NCBI GenBank assembly: GCA_003254905.1
Contig: QANU01083749.1
Coordinates: forward strand, 98,203-162,202
Source: Nissolia schottii
Lineage: Eukaryota > Streptophyta > Magnoliopsida > Fabales > Fabaceae
DNA length: 64,000 nt
Reading direction: 5' to 3'
The notes beneath the pieces are model-generated. The model saw only the letters and a list, made by a program, of their open reading frames with translations, made no database searches and had not been told where the DNA came from. Both the position numbers and the translations under genes were made by a program. Every line of letters starts with the position of its first letter. Positions within the stretch are counted from its first letter, which is position 1. This document shows, one piece after another, positions 13,526-23,310 of this stretch.

Positions 13526-13834
13526 CTTAGGACTTATTCAAGTAGCCTAGTTATAGATTAGGGGTAAGCCTACCAATAGTAATGATGTTAAGAGATCTGA
13601 GATTAGTAAGATTTCAAGATTCTATAATAGCAATTATGGAAAGCAATATCCATGATGGTCTTGCTTTCTTTAACTGCTATCCTAATTTCTCACTGAACTT
13701 AAATAAAACTCGACCAGGAATTGTAAAAGATGTCATGGGTCCATTCCAAATAATGTTTAGAATTTACTTTAAAGTTACAAAGATTGATTACAATTATCGA
13801 GCACGCAGCTCTCACCGCTACACTCCCTTTTGAA
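13526..13834 (+). pseudogene. Displaced movement-protein C-terminal half
   Basis: The codons from the LGLIQ motif onward, then an open frame (13582-13833) with MMLRDLR, RFQDSII and FNCYPNF, match the second half of the caulimovirid 30K movement protein. This is exactly the part missing at 11430. It has been joined behind the coat/protease boundary. The switch occurs at a ctta shared by the protease start (atatgctta in the right arm) and the movement-protein sequence (cactta near 11382). It ends near 13834 against the inverted intergenic region. Confidence 0.7.
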
Positions 13835-13904
13835 GCTTTGAATAACTAGAATAAGAGAAAAGACGAACAAGATAATAATAACGATCGTTCGTAACCTAGA
13901 AGAG

Positions 13905-13916
13905 GCTTTGATACCA
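13905..13916 (-). promoter_or_regulatory. Putative tRNA-Met primer-binding site (copy 2)
   Basis: On the minus strand the sequence is tggtatcaaagc, 11 of 12 identical to the tggtatcagagc complement of plant initiator tRNA-Met that primes reverse transcription in caulimovirids and many plant retroelements. It marks the genome origin in this orientation. Confidence 0.65.
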
Positions 13917-14105
13917 GAGCGGGGCAGAATCTTGACCAAGGAAATATTGAAAATCAAAGTCATTGTATTAATCGTAGTTAACCATTCCTCATGAAACTTA
14001 GAAACACTTACAAAGGGATTTTGAACATGAAAATTTCTTTGTAGTTCTGAAAGCATTGTACAAGAATTTTTTTTTCGAGTTGTCTAGCACTGGTCTGGAA
14101 CCCTT

Positions 14106-14116
14106 AATTTATAGTA
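14106..14116 (-). promoter_or_regulatory. TATA-like motif of the viral intergenic region
   Basis: Minus-strand ctataaattaa, about 190 bp before the primer site. Its place after the 3' ORF and before the primer site fits the pregenomic promoter of a pararetrovirus. In copy 3 the equivalent reads caataaattaa (near 23890), with the T changed. Confidence 0.45.
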
Positions 14117-14172
14117 GTTATAAAGCAAACTAATTGGTTGAAATTACATAAAGTAAGGATTAGACATAAAGT

Positions 14173-14600
14173 TTACATTATTGAGGTGAAGGTACAATAA
14201 TTGAGCTGATCTAGTCTTGTAATGATTCCTCGTGCTGGCGGTGTCTTTTTATGAATAGTGAGTGTGCTGTCGAACAGTATTTTTGTCGGTTGCCGACACC
14301 AGTAATTGGTTCTTGAAAAGTTATGGTCTAGTATCCCAAAGTAGTCACCTTCAGTATCATGAAGGTAATTTGATGAGCTAGAGGCTTCATCTTCTTGATC
14401 AGGATGGAGAGAATTAAGTTGCCTCAATTCTTGGAATTCTCCTCCTAAAGAGGCGACTGCGAGGGCTGCCATAATTTGAGCTTTTTCTGCCAGGAAGGCA
14501 GATTGATTTTCTTTTTGCTGTTGACCCCGTAGTTCTTGAAATTTTCCTTGATTACTAGCTTTGATCCATTCAGAAATTTTTTTTTTCTTTTTAATAAGAT
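14173..14600 (-). pseudogene. Endogenous caulimovirid 3' ORF, C-terminal part (copy 2)
   Basis: Minus-strand frame with WIKASNQGKFQELRGQQQ, a run of alanines, and an acidic serine-rich end (EDEASSSSNY). The same segment in copy 3 is at 24126-24375. Glutamine/glutamate/lysine composition suggests a helical region. The frame is interrupted at 14600 by ribosomal DNA and resumes at 16919-17062. The function of this ORF is not known to me; an ORF after the polymerase gene would fit florendovirus-like genomes (inference). Confidence 0.6.
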
Positions 14601-14960
14601 CTCTCGTCGTTCCACATCCGACCGGGGCACATTGCCGACCCCCATCCGCTTCCCTCCCAACAATTTCAAGCACTCTTTGACTCTCTTTTTTCAAAGTTCT
14701 TTCCCTCGCGGTACTTGTTCGCTATCGGTCTCTCGCTAGTATTTAGCCTTGGACGGAATTTACCGCCCAATTAGGGCTGCATTCCCAAACAACCCGACTC
14801 CCCGACAGCGCCTCGTGGTGCGACAAGGTCCGGGCACAACGGGTCACTCACCTTCTCTGGTGCCCCAAGGGGCTTGGGCCCAGTCCACCCAGAGCCTTTT
14901 CTTGGGGCTCCTGGGAGAGTTTGAAGAGACGCATGCAGTCCGCATGAGTCGGCTGATCTC
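14601..14960 (-). pseudogene. 26S rRNA fragment, 5' domain
   Basis: On the minus strand this is recognisable as the start region of plant 26S rRNA, with ggtcggatgtggaacg, gaacaagtaccgcgaggg and gagtcgggttgtttggga. It holds only a few hundred bases and several substitutions (for example a loss of bases next to the cgcgagggaaag stretch). From 14960 to about 15030 similarity becomes poor. Not a functional gene. Confidence 0.85.
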
Positions 14961-15037
14961 TCAAATGCAGTGCACGGGTGCTGCCTTCCTTCGTTGGGGG
15001 CATCACAACTCAGCGAGCAGAGCTCATTGACGGATGC

Positions 15038-15849
15038 TACCTGGTTGATTCTGCCAGTAGTCATATGCTTGTCTCAAAGATCAAGCCATGCATGTGTACG
15101 TATGAACTAATTCAGACTGTTGATTGTGAAACTGCGAATGGCATTAAATTAGTTATAGTTTGTTTGATGGTATCTACTACTCGGATGCATTTATTAGATA
15201 AAAGGTCAACGCAAGCTTTGCCTGTTGCTTTGATGATTCATGATAACTCGTCAGATCGCACGACCCTAGTGCTGGCGACGCATCATTCAAATTTTTGCCC
15301 TATCAACTTTCGACGGCCTACCATGGTGGTGACAGGCGACGGAGAATTAGGGTTCGATTTTAGAGAGGGAGCTTGAGAAACGGGCATCACATCCAAGGAA
15401 GGCAGCAAGCGCGCAAATTACCTAATCCTGACACGGGGATGTAGTGACAATAAATAACAATACCGAGCTCAATTGAGTCTGGTAATTGGAATGAGTAACA
15501 ATCTAGTTGTTGTAGTTAAAATGCTCGGTCGATCGGTCCGTCCTTGGGAGAGCATCGGCCGGCTTGTCCCTTCTGCCGACGATGCACTCCTGGCCTTAAG
15601 GTCGTGCCGCTGACGCTGTTACTTTGAAGAAATTAGATACATTAGCATGGGATAACATCATAGGATTCTGATCCTATTGTTTTGACCTTTGGGATCGGAG
15701 TAATGATTAACAAGGACAATCGGGGGCATTCGTATTTTATAGTCAGAGGTGAAATTCTTGGATTTATGAAAGGCGAATAGCTCAAAGACGATCAGATACC
15801 ATCCTAGTCTCAACCATAAACAATGCCGACCAGCGATTAGCAGATGATG

Positions 15850-15900
<51 letters not shown>

Positions 15901-15910
15901 TGGCAGTATG

Positions 15911-15953
<43 letters not shown>

Positions 15954-15970
15954 AAAGGACACCACCAGGA

Positions 15971-16002
<32 letters not shown>

Positions 16003-16287
16003 GCAGAGCTCTTTCTTGATTCTATGGGTGGTGGTGCATGGCCGTTCTTAGTTGGTGGATCTTAGTTGGTGGAGCGATTTGTCTGGTTAATTCCGTTACG
16101 AACGAGACCTCAGCCTGCTAACTAGCTATATGGAGGTAACCCTCCACGGCCAGCTTCTTGGAAGGACTATGGCCGCCTAGGTCACGGAAGTTTGAGGCAC
16201 AAGTCTGTGATGCCCTTAGATGTTTTGGGCCACACACGTGCTACACTGATGTATTCAACGAGTCTATAGCTTGGCCGATAGGCCCGA

Positions 16288-16327
<40 letters not shown>

Positions 16328-16394
16328 AAATTGTTGGTCTTCAATGAGGAAATCCTAATAAGGGCGAGTCATCAGCTTGCGTTGACTGCGTTCC
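15038..16394 (+). pseudogene. 18S rRNA pseudogene with internal deletions
   Basis: Starts with tacctggttgattctgcc, the 5' end of plant 18S rRNA with one change (gatcc to gattc), and follows it to near gttgactgcgttcc. It spans about 1.36 kb, whereas the normal gene is about 1.8 kb. At least four internal deletions are visible compared with the remembered plant consensus: near 15184, near 15505 (removing the 530-loop with gtgccagcagccgcgg), near 15630 and near 15970. The last part of the gene, with the 3' end, is missing. Deletion points tend to fall at short shared bases (for example ggat at 15184). Orientation is opposite to the two flanking 26S pieces. Confidence 0.9.
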
Positions 16395-16650
16395 GTCGAT
16401 CGGCTCAACGCACTGACCGACGCGAATTGCAGCAAGGCATTGACCGACGCGGATTGCAGCCCGCGTCGGTAGCCCGACAGTGGTGATGGCCCAAGCTCGG
16501 GAGGTTGATAAGCTCGCGAACACGTAATTAGTGCGATCGTGGAAGGCAGCGCGCGCCTCACGGCATGCTTCGGCACCTGCGCGTTCCGAGCATTGGTCTG
16601 TCGGCTCCCCATTCGGCCCGTCTTGAAATCTAACCTGCACACATCAACCA
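16395..16650. other. GC-rich rDNA-associated sequence, probably spacer or 26S-derived
   Basis: Much more GC-rich than the surroundings. It contains two copies of a 28-bp unit with ctgaccgacgcg...ttgcagc at 16413 and 16441. Part of 16595-16635, read on the minus strand as caagacgggccgaatgggg, resembles 26S rRNA. Position between the 18S and 26S pieces suggests intergenic spacer mixed with 26S sequence; I cannot decide without a reference. Confidence 0.45.
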
Positions 16651-16916
16651 ACTAATTCGTCACGTGCCTTTGGGGGGCAAGGCCCCCTACTGCTGGTCGG
16701 CAAACGGACGCATCGCTTCTAGCCCGGATTCTGACTTAAAGGCTGGATTCTGAATTAGAGGCTTTCAACCAAGCGCGATGACCAATTGTGCGAATCAACG
16801 GTTCCTCTCGTACTAGGTTGAATTACAATTGCGACACTATCATCAGTACACTATCATCAGTAGGGTAAAACTAACCTGTCACGACGGTCTAAACCCAGCT
16901 CACGTTAGTGAACTTT
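16651..16916 (-). pseudogene. 26S rRNA fragment, 3' end
   Basis: Minus strand carries the last part of 26S rRNA: aacgtgagctgggtttagac, the sarcin-ricin loop motif agtacgagaggaacc, and tctaagtcagaatccgggct-like sequence followed by a stretch close to the gene end (ggcacgtg). A 15-bp duplication ( cactatcatcagta twice at 16838-16866) and a small loss in the acctgtctcacgacgg stretch are visible. Fragment only. Confidence 0.85.
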
Positions 16917-16918
16917 GT

Positions 16919-17062
16919 CCACCATTTTACCCTTATTAATTGTACTAACAGATGCAGAGCGGCTTGTTCTGTGAACTTAGCCCTACAGTAGTCCCAGGAC
17001 ATAATCCATGAGATTGCCTGGCTGGCCACAAAAGAAATGAGCCGATAACCTTCTACAAAGGT
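16919..17062 (-). pseudogene. Endogenous caulimovirid 3' ORF, upstream part (copy 2)
   Basis: Matches 24392-24555 of copy 3 on the minus strand, including the stretch that reads EGYQLISF-like codons and FCGQPGNLMDYVL-type codons (my reading of the minus strand). It is the continuation of the frame broken at 14600 by the rDNA block. At its upstream limit (17062) the similarity to copy 3 stops within ttctacaaaggtg and the sequence jumps into RNase H sequence, so several hundred codons of this ORF are deleted. Confidence 0.6.
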
Positions 17063-18166
17063 GAATGATATCTCACAATTTGTTCTTTACTGGAGTGGGG
17101 TAAAATTTGTTTTAGAATGCCCCCCATAACCTATTTCGGATGCATCCGTTTCTACGATAAGTTTAGCATCTGGATCTGAAATTCGTAGGCAAGGTAGGTT
17201 TTTAATTTGAGCGATTATGTGGGTCATACTATCATCCCATAAAGGGGGATTTTTTTTTCTCTCTTATATAACGGGGCGCAAATAACCCTAATGTTTGGAA
17301 TGGAGTATGCTATATAATGAAGACATCCAAGAAACCGTTGTAATTGGTTCCCTGATATCATATCCTAGAAATCTAACTTTAGTCTGAAAATTTTTTATTT
17401 TCTTTGTGGAAACTACCAACCCGTTTTGTTTAATAATTTCTATAAATTTTTCTAGGTGTTGAATATGCTGATTAATTCCTCTTGAAAAAACCAACACATC
17501 GTCTAGATAGACAATTGTAAAATCCATATATGGATAGAATGTCATTCATAATATTTTGAAACTCGCTTGGCGCATTTTTTAGTCCTTGAGGCATTATGTT
17601 CCATTCATAATGACCAAAAGGGAATAAACGCTATCTTATATCTATCTTCCTCCCGGACACGGAAATTTGATAATAACCCGATTTCATGTCAAATTTTGAA
17701 GATAGGTTGGCATTATGCAATCGTTTAATTAAATCATTTTTATTAGGTAAAGAATACCTAATCCATTTTAATGCTTTATTGAGAGGTTTATAATTTATAA
17801 CTAATCTTGGAGCACCTCGTTCTTGCTCTGAGGCGTTCATAACATAAAACCCTACACAACTCCAAGGAGATTTGGAGGGGCGAATTAATCATCTAAGTAT
17901 TCTTGAAGTTCCTTTTTACAATATTGAATATATTCTTTATTCATTTGTATTAGTCTTGCTTTGGTAGGTATGTTCTTCTCATCAAAGTTATCTATATATG
18001 GTAGAGATATCTCATACTTTTTCCTATGCCAAAAGGCAGTAGGATTTAAGCTACATATCTCTTGCTCTATTTTTCTTTGAAAATTATTAATGACTTCAAG
18101 AAGATTTGGCGACTTTAATTGTTGCTCTATCCTTTGGTATTGAATCTCTTTATTCAGCATATTCAA
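17063..18166 (-). pseudogene. Endogenous caulimovirid reverse transcriptase and start of RNase H
   Basis: Minus-strand pieces in order: linker with NIPTKARLIQMNKEY (17960 region), PRLVINYKPLNKALKW and FDMKSGYYQI (17640-17830), catalytic YLDD (about 17495-17510, the YxDD box of reverse transcriptases), NGLVVSTKK and FLGYDI, then the RNase H start with LIVETDASEIGYGG (17110-17165). At least two frame breaks (near 17545-17630 and 17880) make it a pseudogene. Sequence style (RLVINYKPLN, TDASxxGYGG) is that of Caulimoviridae, not of LTR retrotransposons. RNase H is truncated by the junction at 17062. Confidence 0.85.
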
Positions 18167-18233
18167 ATGGTTTTGTTTCCTTTGAATAAGGTTAATTTGT
18201 TTTATTGATAAATTTTGTAGATTATGTAATTAT

Positions 18234-18850
18234 CTATATGGGTGGAGTGATGAACTCAAATTTTATTTCTTTTCCTAGAGGTGTTGATATAATCCCAGTA
18301 TTAGATACATAAAAGGGGTATAATAGGGTTAGGAAAGGATTTCCTAAAATCATTTCTTGACTCATATTTTTTACTAAAATAAATGCAGTGGTATAACATA
18401 TTTTATTCTTGCAAATTTTTGCATTAGAAGGCTTATAATTAATTTTAAGTCTTGATCCATTGGTACATACGTAAAAAAGGGGTATAATAAGGTTAAGAAA
18501 GGAGTTCCTAAAATCATTTCTTGACTCATTTTTTACTAAAATAAATGAAGTGGTATAACATATTTTATTTTTACAAATTTTTGCATTAGAAAGCTTATAA
18601 TTAATTTTAAGTCTTGATCCATTGGTACATAATAATGCTTCAAGTGTTTTTTCATAATACTTAGTTGGTATTAAGCCTTCTTGAATACAATTAATGTCGG
18701 CTCTTGAGTCTATTAAAGCGATAACCTTAAATTTTTCATTTTGAACTACTAAGGTTATTGGACAGTACCATTTATGTTGGGTTATTATTGTAAGCATATT
18801 GATAAAATTTTCTTTTTCATGATCATTAGTTACTTTATTTTGGGTTAGAA
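18234..18850 (-). pseudogene. Endogenous caulimovirid aspartic protease with internal duplication
   Basis: A long minus-strand frame (187 codons) with ALIDSRADINCIQEGL, the retropepsin-type active site of caulimovirids. The glycine after the catalytic Asp-Ser is Arg (DSRA instead of DSGA), so the enzyme would be inactive. A 162-bp unit (54 codons, in frame) is tandemly duplicated: the KNKICYTT-FILVKN block appears twice, with matching DNA at 18327/18489 and 18451/18613. The frame continues toward the zinc knuckle upstream at 18850. Confidence 0.8.
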
Positions 18851-20470
18851 TTTCTTTACATTTATTGGCATAATGTCCTGGTTTACCACACTTCCAATAA
18901 ACATTATCTTTTTTCTTGGTCTATTTATATTTTGGTGAATGTTTTTTCTTGTATGACCAGTTTTGAGATTGAGATGGTTGAGGTTGGGATGATTTATAGG
19001 ATTGTTTTTTATGGAAAGTTCTCTTTTTTGTAGGAGGGAACACTCCCTTTTTTACTTTGGTGCTCGGAGCTCTCCATGGTTCCACGCCATATTGTTGACA
19101 AAATGTTCCTAATTCTTGTTTATTGAGAGTTTGTTATTTTGTCATTTTATTTTGTAATTTAAAGTCTGTGCAAACTTGTATACCTGTTAAAATATAGCAG
19201 TTTAAATTACCGCCTTGATGACTTTGTATATTTAGTTTGACCTTTTCTACAAAGAGTTTTGGAAGTACAGAAACAAATTTTCATCTTCCCTAAGAGTTAC
19301 TTTTGATAAGAACATATCTTTATACCATTTGTAATTAGACATTGTTGGATGGTACAAATTTGCTAATTGCCTTGTGGCTCGTTAAAGAAGTTTGGATCTC
19401 CAATAAAATTTTGGATAATTGTATATATTGAAGTGGCTACTGCGTCTTGTTAACCATTTTTAGTTTTAACGCTTTCTACTATTCTCTCTTTATCTTGAGC
19501 GGTTAGCAAATTGTCCCACCAACCTTTTAATTCGCATGTAAATCCCTAAATAAGGGCTAAGGCTGCATTTTTATTAGTGAATCCTTTTGATATATATGCT
19601 GTGGCACACATGGACATTTGGCAGGTCAAATCTAAGATCTGTTGTTCTGCCATACCATCCAGGTTCCATTCAGCAATATACGATCCACTACATGAGGTTT
19701 GAATTAATTGAGTTCTTTCTCAAATTGAATATCCGGATAGGATGGTTGATGATAATTTTTGAGTTTTGGATAGTCATACCTTCTTTGAGTTATTTTATTA
19801 AGTTGTAATTCTTCAGTATTGATCATGTTAATGGTTTGGGGCATTTTTAACTTTTCTAAAGTTTTCTTAATTTCTTCTAATTTTAATTTGGTGTCCGTAG
19901 ACAATTTAACTGATTCTGACTTTTGTTTGATAAGGATTTATTTTATATACAGGGGTTTCTTTTGGTTTTGAATTGCATGGAGTATCTTTCTCGCATTCTA
20001 GCCTTGTCATTAGTTTAGACATTACTCCTACGATAAGATTAGAGTAATTTAGTTGTTGATGAATCTTTTTTTTATATTTGTCTTGTCTACTCGCTGATCT
20101 TCTTGTATTACTGTTTTAAAAGGTATTGCTTCTAATTCCAAATTTGAAGTTTGAATTTTATTCCTTCTGTTGGAGGATATTCAGACTCGATTGTTGAATT
20201 ATTAAGTATTTTCCATCTTGTTGATTGCTTTTCTAAAGGATTTATTTCTTTAAAGTAATGTTGATCAAACCACTCAAAGAAATATATATTTATCTCTTGG
20301 TCTTCTAAATATTGATAAAATAGTTGTTTGATTTCGCCTTTTTCTTTTACTGAATAGTTTTGGAAAAACCATTCTACCTTGTTGGAATTATAAGGTGATA
20401 AAAAATCTTGTTTTATCCATTCTTTATCTATTTGAAATGGGGTTTCTTTAGTTAAAGTGTTTATCATTTG
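18851..20470 (-). pseudogene. Endogenous caulimovirid coat-protein region and zinc knuckle (right arm)
   Basis: Inverted counterpart of 11471-12930. The knuckle here is complete in length (CGKPGHYANKC near 18870-18900), but its first cysteine codon is Tyr. Upstream are the lysine-rich tract (18910-19080), DNLLTAQDKE and LKGWWDNL (19495-19530), and the first coat segment at 20132-20467 with a 111-codon frame. Stops and frameshifts break it. It retains about 80 bp and about 130 bp that the left arm has lost (near 19555-19620 and 19390-19470), so it is the better record of this domain. Confidence 0.75.
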
Positions 20471-20943
20471 GGTCGTTGTGGGGAGTATTGAGAAGATTCT
20501 GAATTAGTATCTTGATATACAGGTTTTGTAGCTAATTGAATAAGTCCTAAGTTGATCTAAATCTTCTTGGCTTAACAAATTTATGACCTTGTTACTTTCT
20601 CTGTTCCTGGGTAGCTATGTTCAATCATATGTATTTACTCATGAGCAGTCGACCATATTGAATGTTTTTTATAAATTTCACTAGGTTTTACCCTTGGGAT
20701 TGACCAATTCACTAGTGATTTTGCTAATTCTGCTATCTGTATTTCTTGTTTGACCAAATTTTCTGAGTTTTCTGAGTTTGAACTAGACGCCCTATTAGGA
20801 TCTCTTACTATCATTTTGTTGTTTTTCCCTAGGTTCAGGTTACTCAAAGTACTTAATATTAAACAAACTTTAAACCTAATGAAAGTAGTGTAAGTAGTAA
20901 GTACTAACAAGACCTGATGAAAATTAGCAAGACCTACAGTCAA
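20471..20943 (-). pseudogene. Endogenous caulimovirid movement-protein N-terminal region (right arm)
   Basis: Inverted counterpart of 10965-11471, with the same 102-codon leader frame at 20635-20943 (3 differences). The following part is more degraded: about 45 bp between the QEDL codons and the LGLIQ motif is lost near 20553-20560. It shares the same deletion of the movement-protein C-terminal half. Confidence 0.7.
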
Positions 20944-23110
20944 TGCAGCTCTGCTATGCTAGTTATAAATAAATAAAAGTTGCCAATGGCATGCAAACAT
21001 ATGACCTTTATTCAGTAATCAACATATATGATCGTATGTACCTTTTAGACATCAAACAATCTCCATACCTGATGATTCTCTCTCAATTCCTCCTCCATTT
21101 GGTTATGGCCTTCGGACCTTTATGTAGGATCATGCACTGCCAACAAGAATAAAATGAGATCACATCAACTAAACAATAATAAGCCAATGCATAATACCAA
21201 AAAAAAAAAAAAAAGATATGTCTAGTCTTGTGAATATAAATGAAAGATCTAATGATTGTGTCCAAATAAGTCAGTGAGTAGAAATAAATTTAGGAACATG
21301 AAGTGAATGGGGCTTTGTGCCATTAGAAAAATGGAAATGAGAAAATTCAAGCTTTCAAGTCAAAATATAGGATGTAGGCACACTTGGTTTCTATCAATAT
21401 CTAAGACTTCCAAATCAAAGTAGGATATAGACTTCCAATTCAATCAGTTTCAATAAGCTGCTTCTTTTAGTTTCAACAGCTTGCAGATCAAATCCAATAA
21501 TGGTATCTTAAGAGTAGAAGAAGTAAATAGTCTTTTGGTAATACTAATTAAATGAAGGAAACAATTGAAAAACAAAAACAGGGGTTCAACTGTGACTGAA
21601 GCAGGGGTTTTTGAGACAGAATAAGCAATGAATGAAATAAGGACCTGGAGTTAAACAAATTAATGGCCCAGTGGTCTCTTTGAAAGCTGAACAGATTTCT
21701 TGTGCACTGCTGCTCGTGAGAAAGTACCATGTAGAAATTAAGTACAAAAAAAGATTATTATACAATAGAGCAAAGTATAATAGCCATCAAGATATCTAGA
21801 AAGGTTGTCTCATACCATAAAAAAAATGTTCTCCTCCCATTTGGCCTGAAGAAGAAGATTCTCAACATCTACATGAGGATCACCAACACAATCTTTAATC
21901 TTGTTCACATCATAACCTGTTTTGACAGGCACTAAAAATAAACACCAACATTTTCATGTTAAGAATTCGTTCGACTTCAGGTCCTTAACATGTTCAAATT
22001 ATGAGATAGAATTAGTTTTAAATAATAAAAGAACTTGATGTTGGCATTAAAACATGGAATCGCTCATCCATCTTACAAATTCTTTAAAATTCATCATTAT
22101 TGTTGTCATAGCAAGCAAGAAGAAGGGCACCATAGACTCTTAAATACATCAAGGCACAATATTGGTTCTGTGATAAGCTTTGGCATATCTAATCATCTTT
22201 TCCTCAACAATCAGGCATGAGATGTTACAACATCAAAGAAATATATTGATAAATAAACAAGAAACAATAAGGCATTTAACTAAGAAATTGATAACTAGCA
22301 CGCAACATTTAGAGAATCAATATTTATACCTCCATCAACATGCAGAGGATGAAATCCTTTCCAAATTTTTCCCTTATATTTGACCTCATCTTGTAGGTTT
22401 AGTTTTCTCCTCTCTTAGAAAGGTCCAATTCGTCTGTTCTCCGTGGTAATGTTCTAAATGAAAACCCTAGATCTACGCTAAATCCAAGCAAAAATAGGTA
22501 AAAGCCTAGATTTGAGCCGTTTCATGAAAAATTAAAACTGAAACCCTATATTAAAGAAAGAAAAAAAAACTCAGATCGAGAAATTGAAGCGTATGGTGCA
22601 AAAATACCCAAAGGACTCAGAACGATGAATGGTAAAATATCAAGAATGGAAAACAATGAACGAAATACGAGAGAAGTAGAGTGAGCCCATGCCTTTTATT
22701 GTTCCTGTCAAAACTCCATTTCAGTCGCTCTGCTCCTTTTCCTGTTCACGTAGTCAGAGAGGAGAAGATCCTCGTGTCGCCAGAGAAGACTCACGTCGTA
22801 CGATGAAAGTGAGATCAATGAGAGCTTCGTCGGAGAAGACTTGCACCGTTTGGTTATGGTTGAAAAGAGTCGGTGAAGAGTGAGATCGTTAGAGTGGGTC
22901 AGTTTCGATTTCATTCTTTAATCTTTTAATTTTAGGATTTGCAGCAGTTATGCCCCTAAATAGTTGCCCATTAATTTGACTTGCAGTCGCTGTACTGAAA
23001 ACCGTTGCCAATTAATTAGTATCTGCGACAGTTATAAACAAACCGACATTAAGTTGTATATGGAGGCAGTTTCAAACAACCGCTGGGAAATAACAACTAC
23101 TAAATTGCAT
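20944..23110 (-). mobile_element. Right outer arm, inverted CACTA-type segment
   Basis: Inverted copy of 8785-10964, including the same poly-A/T tracts, the 61-codon-scale open pieces and the subterminal repeats near 22925-23090 (gcagcagttatgcc, aaccgttgcc, aaccgctggg). It ends in a T run at 23101-23117 and lacks the inverted cactacaagaaa. The sequence continues at once with viral DNA (ttttacccttggg), which is identical in form to a point inside the movement-protein leader at 20691. The end was therefore lost at the junction. Confidence 0.65.
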
Positions 23111-23310
23111 TTTTTTTTACCCTTGGGATTGACCAATTTACTAGTGATTTTTCTAATTCTGCTATCTGTATTTCTTGTTGTTTGACCGAAATTTCTAACT
23201 TTTCTGAGTTTGAACTGGACGCCCTGTTGGGATTTCTTACTATCATTTTGTTGTTTTTTTCCTAGGTTTAGGTTACTCAAAGTTCTTAATATTCTTGCCA
23301 TTTTTCAGGG
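23111..23310 (-). pseudogene. Endogenous caulimovirid leader of movement-protein ORF (copy 3)
   Basis: Third copy of the sequence seen at 20691-20860 and 11060-11225, more diverged (extra t's, changed codons). It begins abruptly at the palindrome's right edge and stops near 23300 before intergenic sequence. On the minus strand it follows the intergenic region and primer site, as expected from genome order. Confidence 0.65.

Larger units (their letters stand above)
13835..14172 (-). other. Endogenous caulimovirid intergenic region (copy 2)
   Basis: Non-coding sequence between the end of the 3' ORF (14173) and the inverted movement-protein fragment. It matches 23390-24125 of copy 3, except that copy 3 carries extra sequence near 23620-23760. 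On the minus strand it holds a TATA-like motif and a tRNA-Met primer site, listed separately, as expected of the leader region of a pararetrovirus genome. Confidence 0.6.
8761..23110. mobile_element. 14-kb composite palindrome: CACTA-type arms, pararetrovirus inverted copies, rDNA core
   Basis: The outer part 8785-10964 is repeated in inverted orientation at 20944-23108, and the inner part 10965-13525 is repeated inverted at 18800-20943. Identity is high: the paired 102-codon frames at 10965-11273 and 20635-20943 differ at 3 residues, and the paired 64-codon frames at 9009-9203 and 22689-22883 differ at 2. The left end starts with a perfect cactacaagaaa; the right end stops in a T run and lacks this terminus. 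Either the unit is a foldback-like element with a truncated right end, or it arose by inverted duplication of a CACTA segment that already carried viral DNA. Confidence 0.7.

Noticed and set aside
14978..15376. 132-codon plus-strand frame
   Set aside because: Lies in 18S rRNA sequence, so it is a chance frame.
16341..16651. Overlapping minus-strand frames of 98-99 codons
   Set aside because: They lie in GC-rich rDNA-derived sequence, where long open frames are common by chance.
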